The position numbers and the translations under genes are program-made. Below the pieces are notes generated by a model that worked only from the letters and a program-made list of their open reading frames with translations, searched no databases and was not told where the DNA came from. 64,000 nucleotides of DNA from Metellina segmentata (lineage: Eukaryota; Arthropoda; Arachnida; Araneae; Tetragnathidae): positions 125,772,760 to 125,836,759 of the forward strand of contig OX375879.1 of assembly GCA_947359465.1 (NCBI GenBank), given 5' to 3'. Of the stretch, positions 21,412-31,890 are shown piece after piece (the first letter of the stretch is position 1; the number at the start of each line of letters is the position of its first letter).

Positions 21412-24400
21412 ATGGCGAAATCGCTTGGCGACATTCCCGCGGTAGCTGCACTACTTCATTCCGGTTCTTCGAAATTGATCAGACTCTTGTACAGTGTGGT
21501 TTTCGACGACGAATACGATCGGGACAGCCGACAGAAGTTGCGTGCCTTCTCATCCTTCCCCGAGAACTTCGATCTAGAGAAGAGAAAGAAATCCGTGCTA
21601 CAGACTTTCAAGCTGCACGACGTTATCTCAGTTTGTTCCATTCTTCATATTGACAGTGCTGGTACGAAAGAAGAACTCTGCGTGTTGATTTTCGATGCCC
21701 TTTCGGATCTCACCGCACTACAAAGTACCATCGACGCTTCTTTTTCTGACGACGATGACGAACAATTCAATCAGACATCTGGTGCCTGTGTTGCTTCATA
21801 TATACCCAGCTCTTCAGAGGAATCTCCTTTTCCCGTTCCGCAGGCCTCACTTCGAAACTCCATTTCCCCGGCTGCAAGTATTGAGCAGAATGATAGCTGT
21901 TGGTTTATTCTAAAAGACCTGGCGCAAACTATCAGACACTTTAATGGCCGAGATTCATACTCAATCTCCGCATTCTTTCGTGATGTGGATGAAAATCTTG
22001 AACTGTTTCCTGCATTGAGCGATGCTCAGAAAATTATATTTACTAAAAATCTGTTAACTGGACCAGCCAAAACCTTTTTGCAGTCTCAGCGTGGATTAAC
22101 AACATGGCAAAAATTAAAAACTGCCCTGTTGGAAGAGTTCAGCCAAAAAATTAACAGCATCGACCTGCATAGGCAGTTGGAGCATCGTAGGATGAAGCCT
22201 ACTGAGACTGTATCGGAATATCTCTTGGCTATACGGGAATTGGCAAGCAGAGGTGCCAATTGCATCGACGAAATTTCTATCATAGATTATTGTATCAGGG
22301 GTATACCAGACTCCCTGAGCAATAAGCAAATATTATATGGTGCCACTTCAATATCCCAATTCAAAACAAAATTGATGATTTATGAGAAAATTTATCTGGA
22401 ACGCACCAAATACAAACAAATAGACGACAATGCGCACTCCTTCAACGATGTGAACCACCGCCGAGGAACAGAAACAAAGCCTCATTTCCAAAAACGCAGT
22501 CAGGAAACCCCAAATTTTTCCAGACAGCACAAGCAACAAATTTGCTACAATTGCAATGAAGTGGGACACATCTCAAAATTTTGCCCTGATCAACATCGTG
22601 GCCCAAAGTGCATGTTGTGTGGAATGTTTGGACATAAATCCTCCTCTTGTGTTAACAGAACTAGCAGATTGGAGAATAACAAGGTTACAACTTTCTGCTG
22701 CGCAGCTCCAAACTTAATGTTTCACAGTGTTACAATCAATAGTGTTCCAATTAATGCTCTTATTGATACAGGAAGCCAAGTTACCATTATCCATGAAGAT
22801 GTATACAGAAAAATTGGCTCTCCAAAATTGCAGAACTATCCTACTTCTCTTACGTCATTTGGTAACTCTAAAGTTTTACCTCTTGGTCGTTTTGAAACCG
22901 AAATTCTCATTGATCATGAACTGTTTACTACTAATGTTTGTGTTGTCAAGAACCAAACTATGTCATCAGACGCCATTATTGGTATGGATATCCTCAAACA
23001 AGCTGTTTCCATTACAAAATATAACATTTCCATACGCAAACCTGCAACTGAACTTGCTCACAATGATGCAGATGTGCTAATCCATAGTATCTCAGTTGAC
23101 GACAGTTCCGAGTTGGATATAGGCCCCAATGCAGCGAAAGATGAGAAGGATATCATTAAGCAGTTAGTATCCAACTATGTGCCCAATAAAACAAAAACAA
23201 CCAATGTCGAAATGAAGATTCAAGTTAAAAGTGATGCATCTATATTTCACAGACCTAGACGTTTACCATTTGCTGAAAGAGATGTTGTTGACAATCAAGT
23301 TCAAGTGTGGCTACACGACAAAATTGTGGAACCGTGTTCTTCTGAGTACTCAAGCCAAGTACTTGTTGTGAAAAAAAAAGATGGCAGTCCAAGAGTTTGT
23401 GTGGACTACCGCAAGTTAAACAAGAACATAGTGAAGGACAGATATCCGTTACCTCTCATTGAAGACTTGTTGGATAAACTACAGGATGCACGTACATTCA
23501 CTACCTTAGATCTAAAAAATGGTTTCTTTCATGTTCCTGTTGAAAAGAACAGCCGCCGTTACACCTCATTCGTAACTCACAATGGACAGTACCAACTTTT
23601 ACGTGTACCTTTTGGTTTATGTACATCACCATCTGTGTTTCAGCGATTCATCAATTCAGTGTTCAAGGATCTGATCCTAAAAGGTCATGTTTTACTGTAC
23701 ATGGATGACCTTATCATCCCTTCCAAGAGTGAGACAGAAGGAATAGAGATGTTGAAGTCAGTCCTCTCAGTCGCCTCTGAACATGGACTGATAATCAATT
23801 TTAAAAAGTGCTACTTCCTAACTAGAAGAATTGAATTCCTTGGCCACGTGATAGAAAATGGACAGTTATTCCCATCACCTCTGAAAACTGCAGCTGTTAT
23901 GAACTATCCCCAACCAACATGTCACAAGGAATTGCAGAGTTTCCTTGGCCTTGCTGGGTACTTTCGTAAGTTTATACCCAACTTTTCTGTTATTGCTTAC
24001 CCTTTAACAGATCTTTTAAAAAAGAATCAAGAATTTAATTTTGGTGATGAAGAAAACCATGCTTTTACCCTCTTAAAGCAATGTTTATGTGATAAACCTG
24101 TGCTTGATATTTATAATCAACACAGCCATACAGAACTCCATACTGATGCAAGTATTCATGGTTATGGTGGTATTTTGATGCAAACCTCCATTTCAGACAA
24201 TTGCCTTCATCCTGTGTACTACATGAGTAAACGTACATCTGAAGCTGAAAGAAAATACTCAAGCTATGAACTTGAAGTGTTGGCAATAGTGCAAGCATTG
24301 CAAAAATTTAGAGTTTATTTACTCGGCAAACACTTCAAACTTGTAACTGATTGCAACGCATTCAAACTAACGATGAGCAAGCAACAGTTGAGTACAAGAA

Positions 24401-25581
24401 TTGCTCGGTGGGCATTGCTATTAGAAGATTTCGACTACGAAATGGAACACCGACCTGGTTCCCGAATGATGCATGTTGACGCCCTCAGCAGATCCCCAGC
24501 TGTGCTGAACATCCAGGACTCTCTTCTTTTGCAAATCAAACATGCTCAAAATCAAGATGATGAAGTGAGTGCTATCAAAGAAGTACTTCAAACTAAGCCA
24601 TATAAGGACTTTTGCTTGAAAGCTGATATTCTCCATAAATTTGTTGATGGCTATGAACTACTAGTTGTCCCAGAATCTATGCAAACGGAAATCATAAGGA
24701 ATGCTCATCAAAAAGGTCATTTTGCTTCAAAGAAAACTGAAGATACTCTTAAGCAACAATTTTTTATCCCGAAACTCAAAGAAAAGATTGACAAGTGTGT
24801 TGCTAATTGTGTCCCATGCATCTTAACTAACCGCAAATGTGGCAAACAAGAAGGTATGCTTCACCCCTTACAGAAGGATGACACTCCACTCCACACGTAC
24901 CATATTGATCATCTTGGTCCTTTAGCCAGCACACATAAAAATTATAAGCACATATTTGCAGTCATTGATGCTTTTACAAAATTTGTGTGGCTCTACCCAA
25001 CCAAATCCACCGACTGTGCTGAGGTCATCTCTAAATTAGAAACTCAGAAAACTCTATTTGGAAACCCTACACAAATCATATCTGACAGAGGCCCTGCATT
25101 TTCCTCAAACGACTTTAAAACCTACTGCTCCGAAGAAGGTATTCGCCATCTCCAAATAACTACCGGCTTTCCCAGAGCGAATGGACAAGTTGAACGCTTG
25201 AATTCCATCATTATTGCTGTTTTGTCCAAATTATCCATCGAAGACCCAACAAAGTGGTACACCCATGTGGTTGATGTCCAACAAGCAATCAACTCCACAT
25301 TTCAAAGAAGCATTAATACAAGTCCTTTCGAACTACTATTTGGTACAAAAATGAAGTCCAGGAATGACGTGCAGATTACAAACCTACTGAATACTGAAAT
25401 TCAGTCCGATTTTCTGCAATCCCGTGAAGACCTCAGACGAGCAGCTAAGCGACAAATACTGAAAGTACAGGAAGAAAACCGAAAGACCTACAATCTTCGA
25501 CGTAGACCACCGCGTAAATTCAAACTTAATGATTTAGTTGCAATCAAACGCACTCAATTTGAACCAGGATTATTGATATAG
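21412..25581 (+). CDS. gypsy Gag-Pol polyprotein, single frame
   Basis: About 1389 codons from the ATG at 21412, chosen for its AAAATGG context; an in-frame ATG at 21367 also exists. In order: capsid-like Gag; zinc knuckles CYNCNEVGHISKFC (about residue 377) and CMLCGMFGHKSSSC; aspartic protease ALIDTGSQ (about 450); reverse transcriptase with YMDD (about 763); RNase H HTDAS (about 910); integrase HHCC zinc-binding region with H..H from about 1099; catalytic triad D1166, D1225, E1261 (D-58-D-35-E). It ends RTQFEPGLLI-stop. The C-terminal GPY-type extension that usually follows is missing, so integrase looks slightly truncated. All catalytic residues are present and no internal stop occurs. 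Gag and Pol are fused without a frameshift, as in some Mag-like gypsy lineages. Confidence 0.95.
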   Translation: MAKSLGDIPAVAALLHSGSSKLIRLLYSVVFDDEYDRDSRQKLRAFSSFPENFDLEKRKKSVLQTFKLHDVISVCSILHIDSAGTKEELCVLIFDALSDLTALQSTIDASFSDDDDEQFNQTSGACVASYIPSSSEESPFPVPQASLRNSISPAASIEQNDSCWFILKDLAQTIRHFNGRDSYSISAFFRDVDENLELFPALSDAQKIIFTKNLLTGPAKTFLQSQRGLTTWQKLKTALLEEFSQKINSIDLHRQLEHRRMKPTETVSEYLLAIRELASRGANCIDEISIIDYCIRGIPDSLSNKQILYGATSISQFKTKLMIYEKIYLERTKYKQIDDNAHSFNDVNHRRGTETKPHFQKRSQETPNFSRQHKQQICYNCNEVGHISKFCPDQHRGPKCMLCGMFGHKSSSCVNRTSRLENNKVTTFCCAAPNLMFHSVTINSVPINALIDTGSQVTIIHEDVYRKIGSPKLQNYPTSLTSFGNSKVLPLGRFETEILIDHELFTTNVCVVKNQTMSSDAIIGMDILKQAVSITKYNISIRKPATELAHNDADVLIHSISVDDSSELDIGPNAAKDEKDIIKQLVSNYVPNKTKTTNVEMKIQVKSDASIFHRPRRLPFAERDVVDNQVQVWLHDKIVEPCSSEYSSQVLVVKKKDGSPRVCVDYRKLNKNIVKDRYPLPLIEDLLDKLQDARTFTTLDLKNGFFHVPVEKNSRRYTSFVTHNGQYQLLRVPFGLCTSPSVFQRFINSVFKDLILKGHVLLYMDDLIIPSKSETEGIEMLKSVLSVASEHGLIINFKKCYFLTRRIEFLGHVIENGQLFPSPLKTAAVMNYPQPTCHKELQSFLGLAGYFRKFIPNFSVIAYPLTDLLKKNQEFNFGDEENHAFTLLKQCLCDKPVLDIYNQHSHTELHTDASIHGYGGILMQTSISDNCLHPVYYMSKRTSEAERKYSSYELEVLAIVQALQKFRVYLLGKHFKLVTDCNAFKLTMSKQQLSTRIARWALLLEDFDYEMEHRPGSRMMHVDALSRSPAVLNIQDSLLLQIKHAQNQDDEVSAIKEVLQTKPYKDFCLKADILHKFVDGYELLVVPESMQTEIIRNAHQKGHFASKKTEDTLKQQFFIPKLKEKIDKCVANCVPCILTNRKCGKQEGMLHPLQKDDTPLHTYHIDHLGPLASTHKNYKHIFAVIDAFTKFVWLYPTKSTDCAEVISKLETQKTLFGNPTQIISDRGPAFSSNDFKTYCSEEGIRHLQITTGFPRANGQVERLNSIIIAVLSKLSIEDPTKWYTHVVDVQQAINSTFQRSINTSPFELLFGTKMKSRNDVQITNLLNTEIQSDFLQSREDLRRAAKRQILKVQEENRKTYNLRRRPPRKFKLNDLVAIKRTQFEPGLLI

Positions 25582-25737
25582 TTTTTGTTTACTGTGCATA
25601 TTTGATTTCTTTATAATTGTGTCTTATTCATTTCATCTAATTGCTTCTTTTTATAGTATTTACATTTGTATTTCTCAAAATTTTTGTTTATGTGAGTGCT
25701 GTCATCTGAGGGCAGATGACCAGGTAGGATGGCCGAA

Positions 25738-25988
25738 TGTAGGGTTAAGCCCCACGGCTATCCTAAGATAAGCACTACAACTTTTACCTGAAAAGAAGTA
25801 CAACTTTCACTTAAAGAAGCGCGATCTTTTTTGATCGCGCGCGCATCGGATCACGTTAGACGAGACGATTGATGTTATGTTGACGGACGTGATCTCGATG
25901 CGCCATTTTTAAACTCTCTGTACATATTATCTATAATAAATCGAATTCAACTAGAAGTATTCACTTAATAAAACCCCAGCACCCTACA
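25738..25988 (+). repeat. gypsy 3' LTR
   Basis: 251 bases, identical by eye to the 5' LTR at 20919-21169. It is preceded by a GGTAGGATGG purine-rich stretch that may be the polypurine tract. It is followed by the TATA duplication and the interrupted TA-rich target. Confidence 0.95.
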
Positions 25989-26012
25989 TATATGTATATA
26001 TATATTCATATA

Positions 26013-26631
26013 TCTATTTCTCTTACGTGGCACGCAAAAAAGACGTTATTTGTTACCGCGTTTTGGCAACATTGTGCGATTGTTTGTTTACTAGAATCTA
26101 TAGCGTTATCGGATGAAATTTTATTGAAAAAAAAATGAATTTTAGACGAGCTGTTGCGGTTCGTAAAAGAAATCTAAGAAAGCGGAGGATCTTTTCAGGG
26201 TTATTTAAAAAACGGTCCTTCTCAAGGCTAACAATTATAGTACAACAAGATGCGTGCACTACAACTTTCGACAACAAACTCAGTCAAAAAGTGTATGGGT
26301 GGCTCGAGTACTGGGGAAATGTACACACAAACAACATGCTGGGTATTCAATTTCCAAAGCAGCGCTCACATTGCGAGTAAAAATTTGCTCAAAGTTTTCA
26401 TCTAAATTCTGATTCCAGAGGTACTGTATATATCTTTTATGTAATACAACAAATTTAGATTTGAAAAATATTTTTTTGGAATATATTTTGTAATTGATCC
26501 CCTCTGCTAGGACACGTGTCTTCATTGATGCGAGCGAAGCGAGCATAGGTTCGCGCAGCGAACCAATGAGAATTGCGAAGCAATCCTCCGGGGGTTGGCG
26601 AGCGTTAGCGAGCAGGGGGCGGGCCCCCTAG
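26013..26631 (+). mobile_element. non-autonomous Helitron-like element
   Basis: The right end is GGGGG-CGGG-CCCCC followed by TAG (CTAG at 26628-26631) and T, the canonical Helitron 3' hairpin and terminus. A plausible 5' end is A|TCTATTTCTC at 26013, but that is inference. A basic open segment of 81 codons (26135-26380) is not recognised as a protein family. The last 113 bases consist almost wholly of palindromes, described separately. Confidence 0.6.
26519..26631 (+). repeat. cluster of short palindromes at a Helitron end
   Basis: Consecutive short inverted repeats occur: GCGAGCGAAGCGAGC-type, GGTTCGCGCAGCGAACC, GATTGC-like GAATTGCGAAGCAATCC, GCGAGCGTTAGCGAGC and finally GGGGGCGGGCCCCC. 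They are GC-rich in an AT-rich setting. They can form a row of small stems. Confidence 0.75.
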
Positions 26632-26639
26632 TATATGTA

Positions 26640-26668
26640 TATTTCTTATATATATATATATATATTCT

Positions 26669-26712
<44 letters not shown>
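26640..26712. repeat. compound TA/CA microsatellite
   Basis: A TA run, then a CA run of about 13 units, then a TA run. Simple sequence only; overlapping open frames are meaningless. Confidence 0.95.
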
Positions 26713-26799
26713 GCAAAATCTTGTTTTAAATCATGCGTGTTTCTTAAATGTACAACACAGATCTTTATTTGTTATATTTTCCCTACCACAATTTTCCAT

Positions 26800-27590
26800 A
26801 GCAAAGAAATGAAAGAACTTTTTAGTATCTACACCACTAATGTCTCGCAGTCTGAAAATCTGGTACCAGTAAACATCAATAGGCTACATTCTTTGGAGTA
26901 ATTTCCGCTAATCTAGTAGTATGTCTGTTGGGACTTCCCATGGCATTGCTCTTGCAACTTCTAATACTTGTCGTACACTCTCACTATCAAGAGGACCAAG
27001 ACAGGATAAACTTTTAAGGAGAGATGAACTGAAGGAGAACTTCTTCAAAAGATATTTAACACTAGCAATATAATGATTTTGACCCCTTAGAAAAAAGAAA
27101 TTCCTTTTCTTCTCTTTCACATTCTGAAGTGCTTCAGAAATAAATTTGATTGCCAATCACAATATCAGCGAGGAAACAGTTTCTGAGGATATATATCTTC
27201 AAATCTGGAATAAATTTCTCTTTGTAGATTCTACCTAAAATTGTTCTTGTCAACAATTCAAGTTAAGAATGAAGATTGTGTATTAGGGGTTCCTTTTTCT
27301 GAAGAAATTTGGTCACACGATTAAATATACTTGCACTTGATATGACAAACATCACATCAGCTTTATAGTTTCTCTTCTAAGTAAATGAACAATTTTTATG
27401 TAGCCTGGTCTTTGTATCCTGTTTGGCTTCTTTATCCGAATGTCGTCAAGGAAATACTTTCGCACTGCAATCCACTGTTCAAGCAACCTCTCAGTTGGCT
27501 TTAGGCTTAGTTTTTACTATTCACAGATATTTTAATCAGTGGCCTAAGCTTAAGTACTTAATCAATGGGATCGTTGTGCTTAGGCCTATG
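26800..27590 (-). pseudogene. second hAT-like transposase relic, rearranged
   Basis: Most of this stretch matches the relic at 6686-7500 in the same orientation, including HYIASVKYLLKK and LSCLGPLDSESV on the minus strand (about 27.08-26.93 kb) and the AAAAAGGAACCCCTAATAC segment near 27.28 kb. The portion near 27.50-27.56 kb encodes FTIHRYFNQWPKLKYL on the plus strand, although its counterpart (TIHRFFDQSPKLW) is on the minus strand at about 7.45 kb, so that block is inverted relative to its neighbours. It has many indels and is inactive. Confidence 0.65.
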
Positions 27591-28069
27591 GTTGGTGTAT
27601 ACTTTGAAAAAAGTTTTCATTCATACCCACAGTGTAGTTTCGTACCTTTTCATTTGAACAACCCTTGTACCAATAACAAAGCATTATTATTAGAATTTTA
27701 AGAAGGAAAATGGGACATATGCAGTTATTTGTAAGTTATAAAATAAAAATTTTTAATAATTTAATTTTAGCAGTTACATTTTATGAGCTGTGGTAAAGTA
27801 CTTAATTTAAATTTTTCAGACTTAAAAAAAAAGCAAGTGATTTTTAAATTACGTAAATTCTGAATATTTTGTTGATTTGAACGCGAATATATCCATAGAC
27901 AGTAAGGAAATAAACAAATGTGTAATGTAATAATTACGGAGATCGTTGGCCTACATCCATCACGTCACAAGAGTCGTGGTATGGCCTTATAGGAGACGTA
28001 GGTAGATGTGGCTGGTATTTCATAAAGCAAATCAGAAACCATTCAACACAATTATGAAAAACAACTCAC
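27591..28069. other. UBAP1 intron, no recognised element
   Basis: AT-rich sequence between the rearranged hAT relic and the UMA exon. No gene or repeat recognised. Confidence 0.5.
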
Positions 28070-28188
28070 CTCTTCTGCAAGCAAATCAGATGATGTCTTT
28101 GTATCCAGAGTCAGGGGCAATGCAACGGGTCGTGGAGGATAAAATTTTGGAGAAATCTTCAAAGGAACTCCATCTATGTAGCAAGAAC
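28070..28188 (-). CDS. UBAP1: UBAP1 UMA-domain coding exon
   Basis: This 119-base minus-strand exon encodes SCYIDGVPLKISPKF then YPPRPVALPLTLDT and ends SSDLLAEE. It matches the N-terminal UMA motif of UBAP1, which reads SYLDDVPFKTGDKF then a VGLPIGFSLP stretch in human. UMA binds the ESCRT-I core. The acceptor is CTTATACAG (intron side at 28189) and the donor is GAAGAG|GTGAGT. Entry is phase 1 (two bases complete a split Gly codon) and exit is phase 0. This fits exactly the phase-0 start of the exon at 2339, so the protein runs LLAEE into YDFSLERN, as in the family where the UMA motif is followed by QYDFSLE. The host intron to the next exon is about 25.7 kb. Confidence 0.85.
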
Positions 28189-28489
28189 CTGTATAAGAAA
28201 AGCAAAAATCTCAACAAAACTTTCTTTAAAAAAAACTACATGATGACAAACAGTAAAACGAGTCCTCTAACAAATCTAGTACTAGTATTCTAACTCTTAC
28301 TTCTATGTCTGGTGAACTATAGAAGTGAAAATAACATAGCATAGTAACAAGATGTATGGCCTATTAAAGTACTGTCTAGATTTTTGTACAAGAGAAAGAG
28401 CAAGTTTCTTGATTGTTTTTTAACCCCTTGTATTTTATTTAACCTGCATAATCAGAAAAATAATTTGCATGTTAAATCTGTCATGACCT

Positions 28490-28670
28490 CACTTAGGCAG
28501 AGTGTGGAAAGTTGGAGAGTGGTTGTACCACTTAGATGTTGAGCCTGTCATTCGACCATGGTTCAAAGTGACGAGGTGTTGTCCTCAGATTTTTCTCTTT
28601 GGAAATGATCCCAGACAGTATCAAATAGCCTTCTGCTTTATCCCAGTAAGATATTAATTAACTACTACTT
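28490..28670 (+). mobile_element. SINE fragment (body and tail)
   Basis: It matches the SINE at 59075-59400 from GGAGAGTGG onward: GACCATGGTTCAAA, GTTGTCCTCAGAT, GATCCCAGACAGT, AATAGCC and the TAAGATATTAATTAA end. The tRNA-like head is not recognisable. The sequence is diverged. Confidence 0.6.
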
Positions 28671-29874
28671 TAAATAATATACATTCCATGCATCCGAAAT
28701 AAACTGCAATACATGCAAGATGAAATAAACTGCCAGCCTACCAAGAGAACTACTCACGCCGCAAAGTCTGGGTGTGGTGGTCGCCATGAAAACAGGGCTC
28801 GTTCATTTCAAGTATGGTTGAAGAGTGGATGTTTAAATTCCTTATGATTATTTTCAGCAAATGTTAGCACTGGAAAGAGGTAGTTTAGTACAAGACTGAA
28901 ATTCTTTAGTGCAGCTGTAGTATCTGCCTCATAGTGGCAACAACCGTGGCACACTCATAGAAACGAGTTACAACAAGTTAAGGGCCCGATTCAACTTCCT
29001 TCAATGAGTTGTGTTTGAATTCGAAAACCCTGCTCAACTGGTTTTTTCGCTTTCAACTCGATTTGTGCAACTGCCGTTTCAGAATTGTTCGAAGTGATTG
29101 GGTGTATCACAGTACGTCGATGAGTGCTCACTTTGCTGTTACATCACATAATTACCTATTAACCAATAAGAAAATAGATAACATAATCAGATGTTATACA
29201 GCAAAGCAAAAGTTCATTTTTTTTCAAGATTGCCGATTTTATTTGAATTAAGGCTATGGATAAATGCATTGGAAATGCCGACTGACATCAAAACTCACAT
29301 GTGGCATAGTAGACCCAGCTTTGGGGCAGTTGATGGTGAGTTTTAAACATTTATCAATTTTATTTTGTGTGACATTTAAAATCAGTAGAATTGTACTACT
29401 TTTTAAATGAATTTGTTGCAATAGGATATCCCCAACATCCATTGAAAAACTGATTAATCAGTGTTTAAATTTAGTTTCCTATATATTATAACTCACGATT
29501 ACAAATTGTAGTTTAACAAACACAGTGAAGGCAATCTATGGTATGCTGTCGATTGGTGGACAAAAATGTTACTCCGCACTGCGTAGTGAAATTTGTTGGA
29601 TTGCACGTCGTTATATTTCATGTTTTATTTGCATAATAGGTTAAACAAGCAAGTCATTCCTCCTGTAACTGAGCACACTAAAGCATCTGTTGCACCTGTT
29701 GGATAGTTAATTGAAATTGAAATCAGAGTGCACTTTGTGTATTTATTTTCTAAGCTAAGGAGTTACTGGCAGAATTTGTAAAGGGTAGAATCAAAAAAGT
29801 ATATCTCCTGATTGAAATTAGCATGTGTTCAATTCGTATAGCAATTTAATTTCATAAATCAACTCATTTATGGG
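28671..29874. other. UBAP1 intron, no recognised gene
   Basis: A small ATG with a good donor-like site lies on the minus strand near 28794-28765 (start MATTTPRLCG), but its phase does not fit the UBAP1 exon at 28188. AGGGCCCGATTCAACTTC near 28981 resembles a PIF/Harbinger terminus, but no partner end was found. Otherwise AT-rich. Confidence 0.4.
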
Positions 29875-29875
29875 T

Positions 29876-31890
29876 CATTCTTGTGAAATAGGAAAAATTG
29901 GCTTCTTAAAATTTTTTCAATCGAAGGTATTTAAAACTTTATTTTTTTGGCCTAATAATTTTCTACCATGTTCATTAAGTAAATTAAAAATATCAGCAAT
30001 CTAAATTATTAACATTTTGTTAAGGAAAAAAATATTTCAAAATATTGGAAGGCAGGACAATGACGAGCCTGCCAGGACAATGATGAAAATAGAAAAAAAT
30101 ATATAAATTTCTTGTTGAACATTTCATATGACCATGTATTTTTAATTCAGCTGATTAAGTACATAAATAAAATTACTAGGAACATGACACTTCAGGAAAT
30201 TATGGATTCCCGAATATTTAAGTATTATTAGAAAGTAGGAACATTGTGGATAGCTATTACTGCAACTTTTATGCTTTTTTAACAGATTACGTGTTTTGCT
30301 GTGTGGTGTTAAATTACTGCAATCAATTCTCAGCTATTTTTGATCTGTAGTATTTCTTTTTGTATTTTTCCATTTGCCTTGTATATTTTTTAAATTTTTC
30401 TTTCAGTTTCTTTATACAAATGTAGGTCTGCTCTATCTCTTCTAACTTTTTTCATTAACTTTTTTTCTTAACATTATCATCTCTTGTTGTGTCTGGGTTT
30501 GAAGAACCTGAAAGTTGAATATCTATACCGCTTTCACTTGGTTTGGGTAGCCAATTCTATCGGATGACAATTTCTTGTTCGATAGAGTTTTGAATTTTCT
30601 TTCCTATTTTTATAATTCCCCTTTTCTGCCTCGAACTCATTTTAGCTATAGGCTTTACCACTTTTTTCTTCTTTTGGTTAACATATATTTCACATGCCTC
30701 TTCAATTTATCTTGTATCAAACGTTATGGAATTTTTTTTAATATGCTCCTTACGACGTTTCTCAGCTAACCTTTTCTTTAACAACCTTTCCTCATATGTT
30801 TGTTTCTTTTTACCACTCATATCTGTCCATATATTGTTTACAACTTATAAAAAAGAGCATGCAATAAAGGATATTTAGTAATATCTAGACATTTTTAGGT
30901 GCAATGACAAAAACATTATGTTTTAAATAAAAGAAACAAATAAGTTTTAAAATTTCAAGCCCATTATAAGGTATTTTACTATTAAAAAAATTACAATGGA
31001 TAATAAATAAAATCAAAAGTTAATAGTTAAAAGTAAAGAATATATTTGTCTTCAGTTAATAATTTAAATATTTGTAAAATACTGAACATAAAACATCATT
31101 TTCCTGTCTTGACATCATTGACTTGGTATGTTAAAGGCAGGACAATGATGGCCAGGATAATGATGAAATAGGCTTGTTCAGGGCTTAATGGATGAACTCT
31201 TAAAAATTTCAGTTTGAATTTCACACACATTTAAAAAATATCTTTTATACACTTGATAATAAAAAAAAATTAAAAATTTACTACAAACATTTAATTTTTA
31301 TCAAAGCCAGGAAAATGATCTTCAATAAACATAAACCTAGAACTCTGAACTTGTATGTGCTGACCAAAAAAAAAGTTGATAACTTTTCAAGATGGCAGTT
31401 ATTTATTTAAATAATCTCAACCCCAGATTACTTGAAAAGTATTCTTCTAACTCAGTGCTGTCATCTATTAATTGCCCACATAATGATATCTGAGATGCCA
31501 GGAAAATGATGATATTACTTGGGACAATGGTTATTAAAGTTACTTTTGGAAATTTTTGCAATATTATTTCCATTATTGTAACTAATAACCTTTCAGATGT
31601 ATAAAGAATCAGAATAAATTATTTTTTTACAAGAATATATAAATAAATATTAAAACCCTAATGAATGAAGAAATTGTAAAATTTCACTCAGGGACATGCC
31701 AGGACAATGATATTTGATATTTTAAAGTTTTAAAAATGTATAAAAAAAAATATGTCATTAATTTTCTAATTCTGTAGATTATAAAAGTGATCCTAAACTA
31801 TTCTTGAAAGTTGACAAAATCTTCAGAGTGATAGAATTCTATAAATTCTGAAGGGACATGAATTTTGCCTATTTTGCAAGAATGACCCTT
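29876..31890 (-). mobile_element. unclassified TIR element with CAGGACAATGATG motifs
   Basis: The left end GGGTCATTCTTGTGAAATAGG and the inverted right end (cctattttgcaagaatgaccc) form terminal inverted repeats. TTAT lies at or next to both junctions as a possible target duplication. Inside, GCCAGGACAATGATG or close variants recur at least eight times in one orientation. A minus-strand open stretch near 30818-30600 begins MSGKKKQTYEERLLKKRL and continues, after a stop, with EEACEIYVNQKKKK and KMSSRQKRGIIKIGKK; this is highly basic and possibly a DNA-binding N-terminus. The transposase superfamily could not be assigned. Its length of about 2.0 kb and stops suggest a decayed or non-autonomous copy. 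Confidence 0.6.

Larger units (their letters stand above)
20919..25988 (+). mobile_element. Ty3/gypsy LTR retrotransposon with identical LTRs
   Basis: The element is bounded by two 251-base LTRs (TGTAGGG...CCCTACA), flanked by TATA on both sides (20915-20918 and 25989-25992) as a 4-bp target duplication. It contains a primer-binding-like site and one uninterrupted gag-pol frame. The LTRs match base for base by eye, so insertion is recent. It lies antisense to UBAP1 within its intron, in a TA-rich site. The untranslated stretch 25582-25737 retains no envelope gene. Confidence 0.95.

Noticed and set aside
26640..26712. CRISPR-like or other regular array
   Set aside because: It is a simple TA/CA microsatellite; no spaced repeats exist anywhere in the window and the genome is eukaryotic.
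28765..28794. Minus-strand ATG with MATTTPRLCG and a GTGAGT donor as UBAP1 first coding exon
   Set aside because: It ends in phase 0, which would put a stop codon at the beginning of the exon at 28188. The ATG at 53996 fits the phase.
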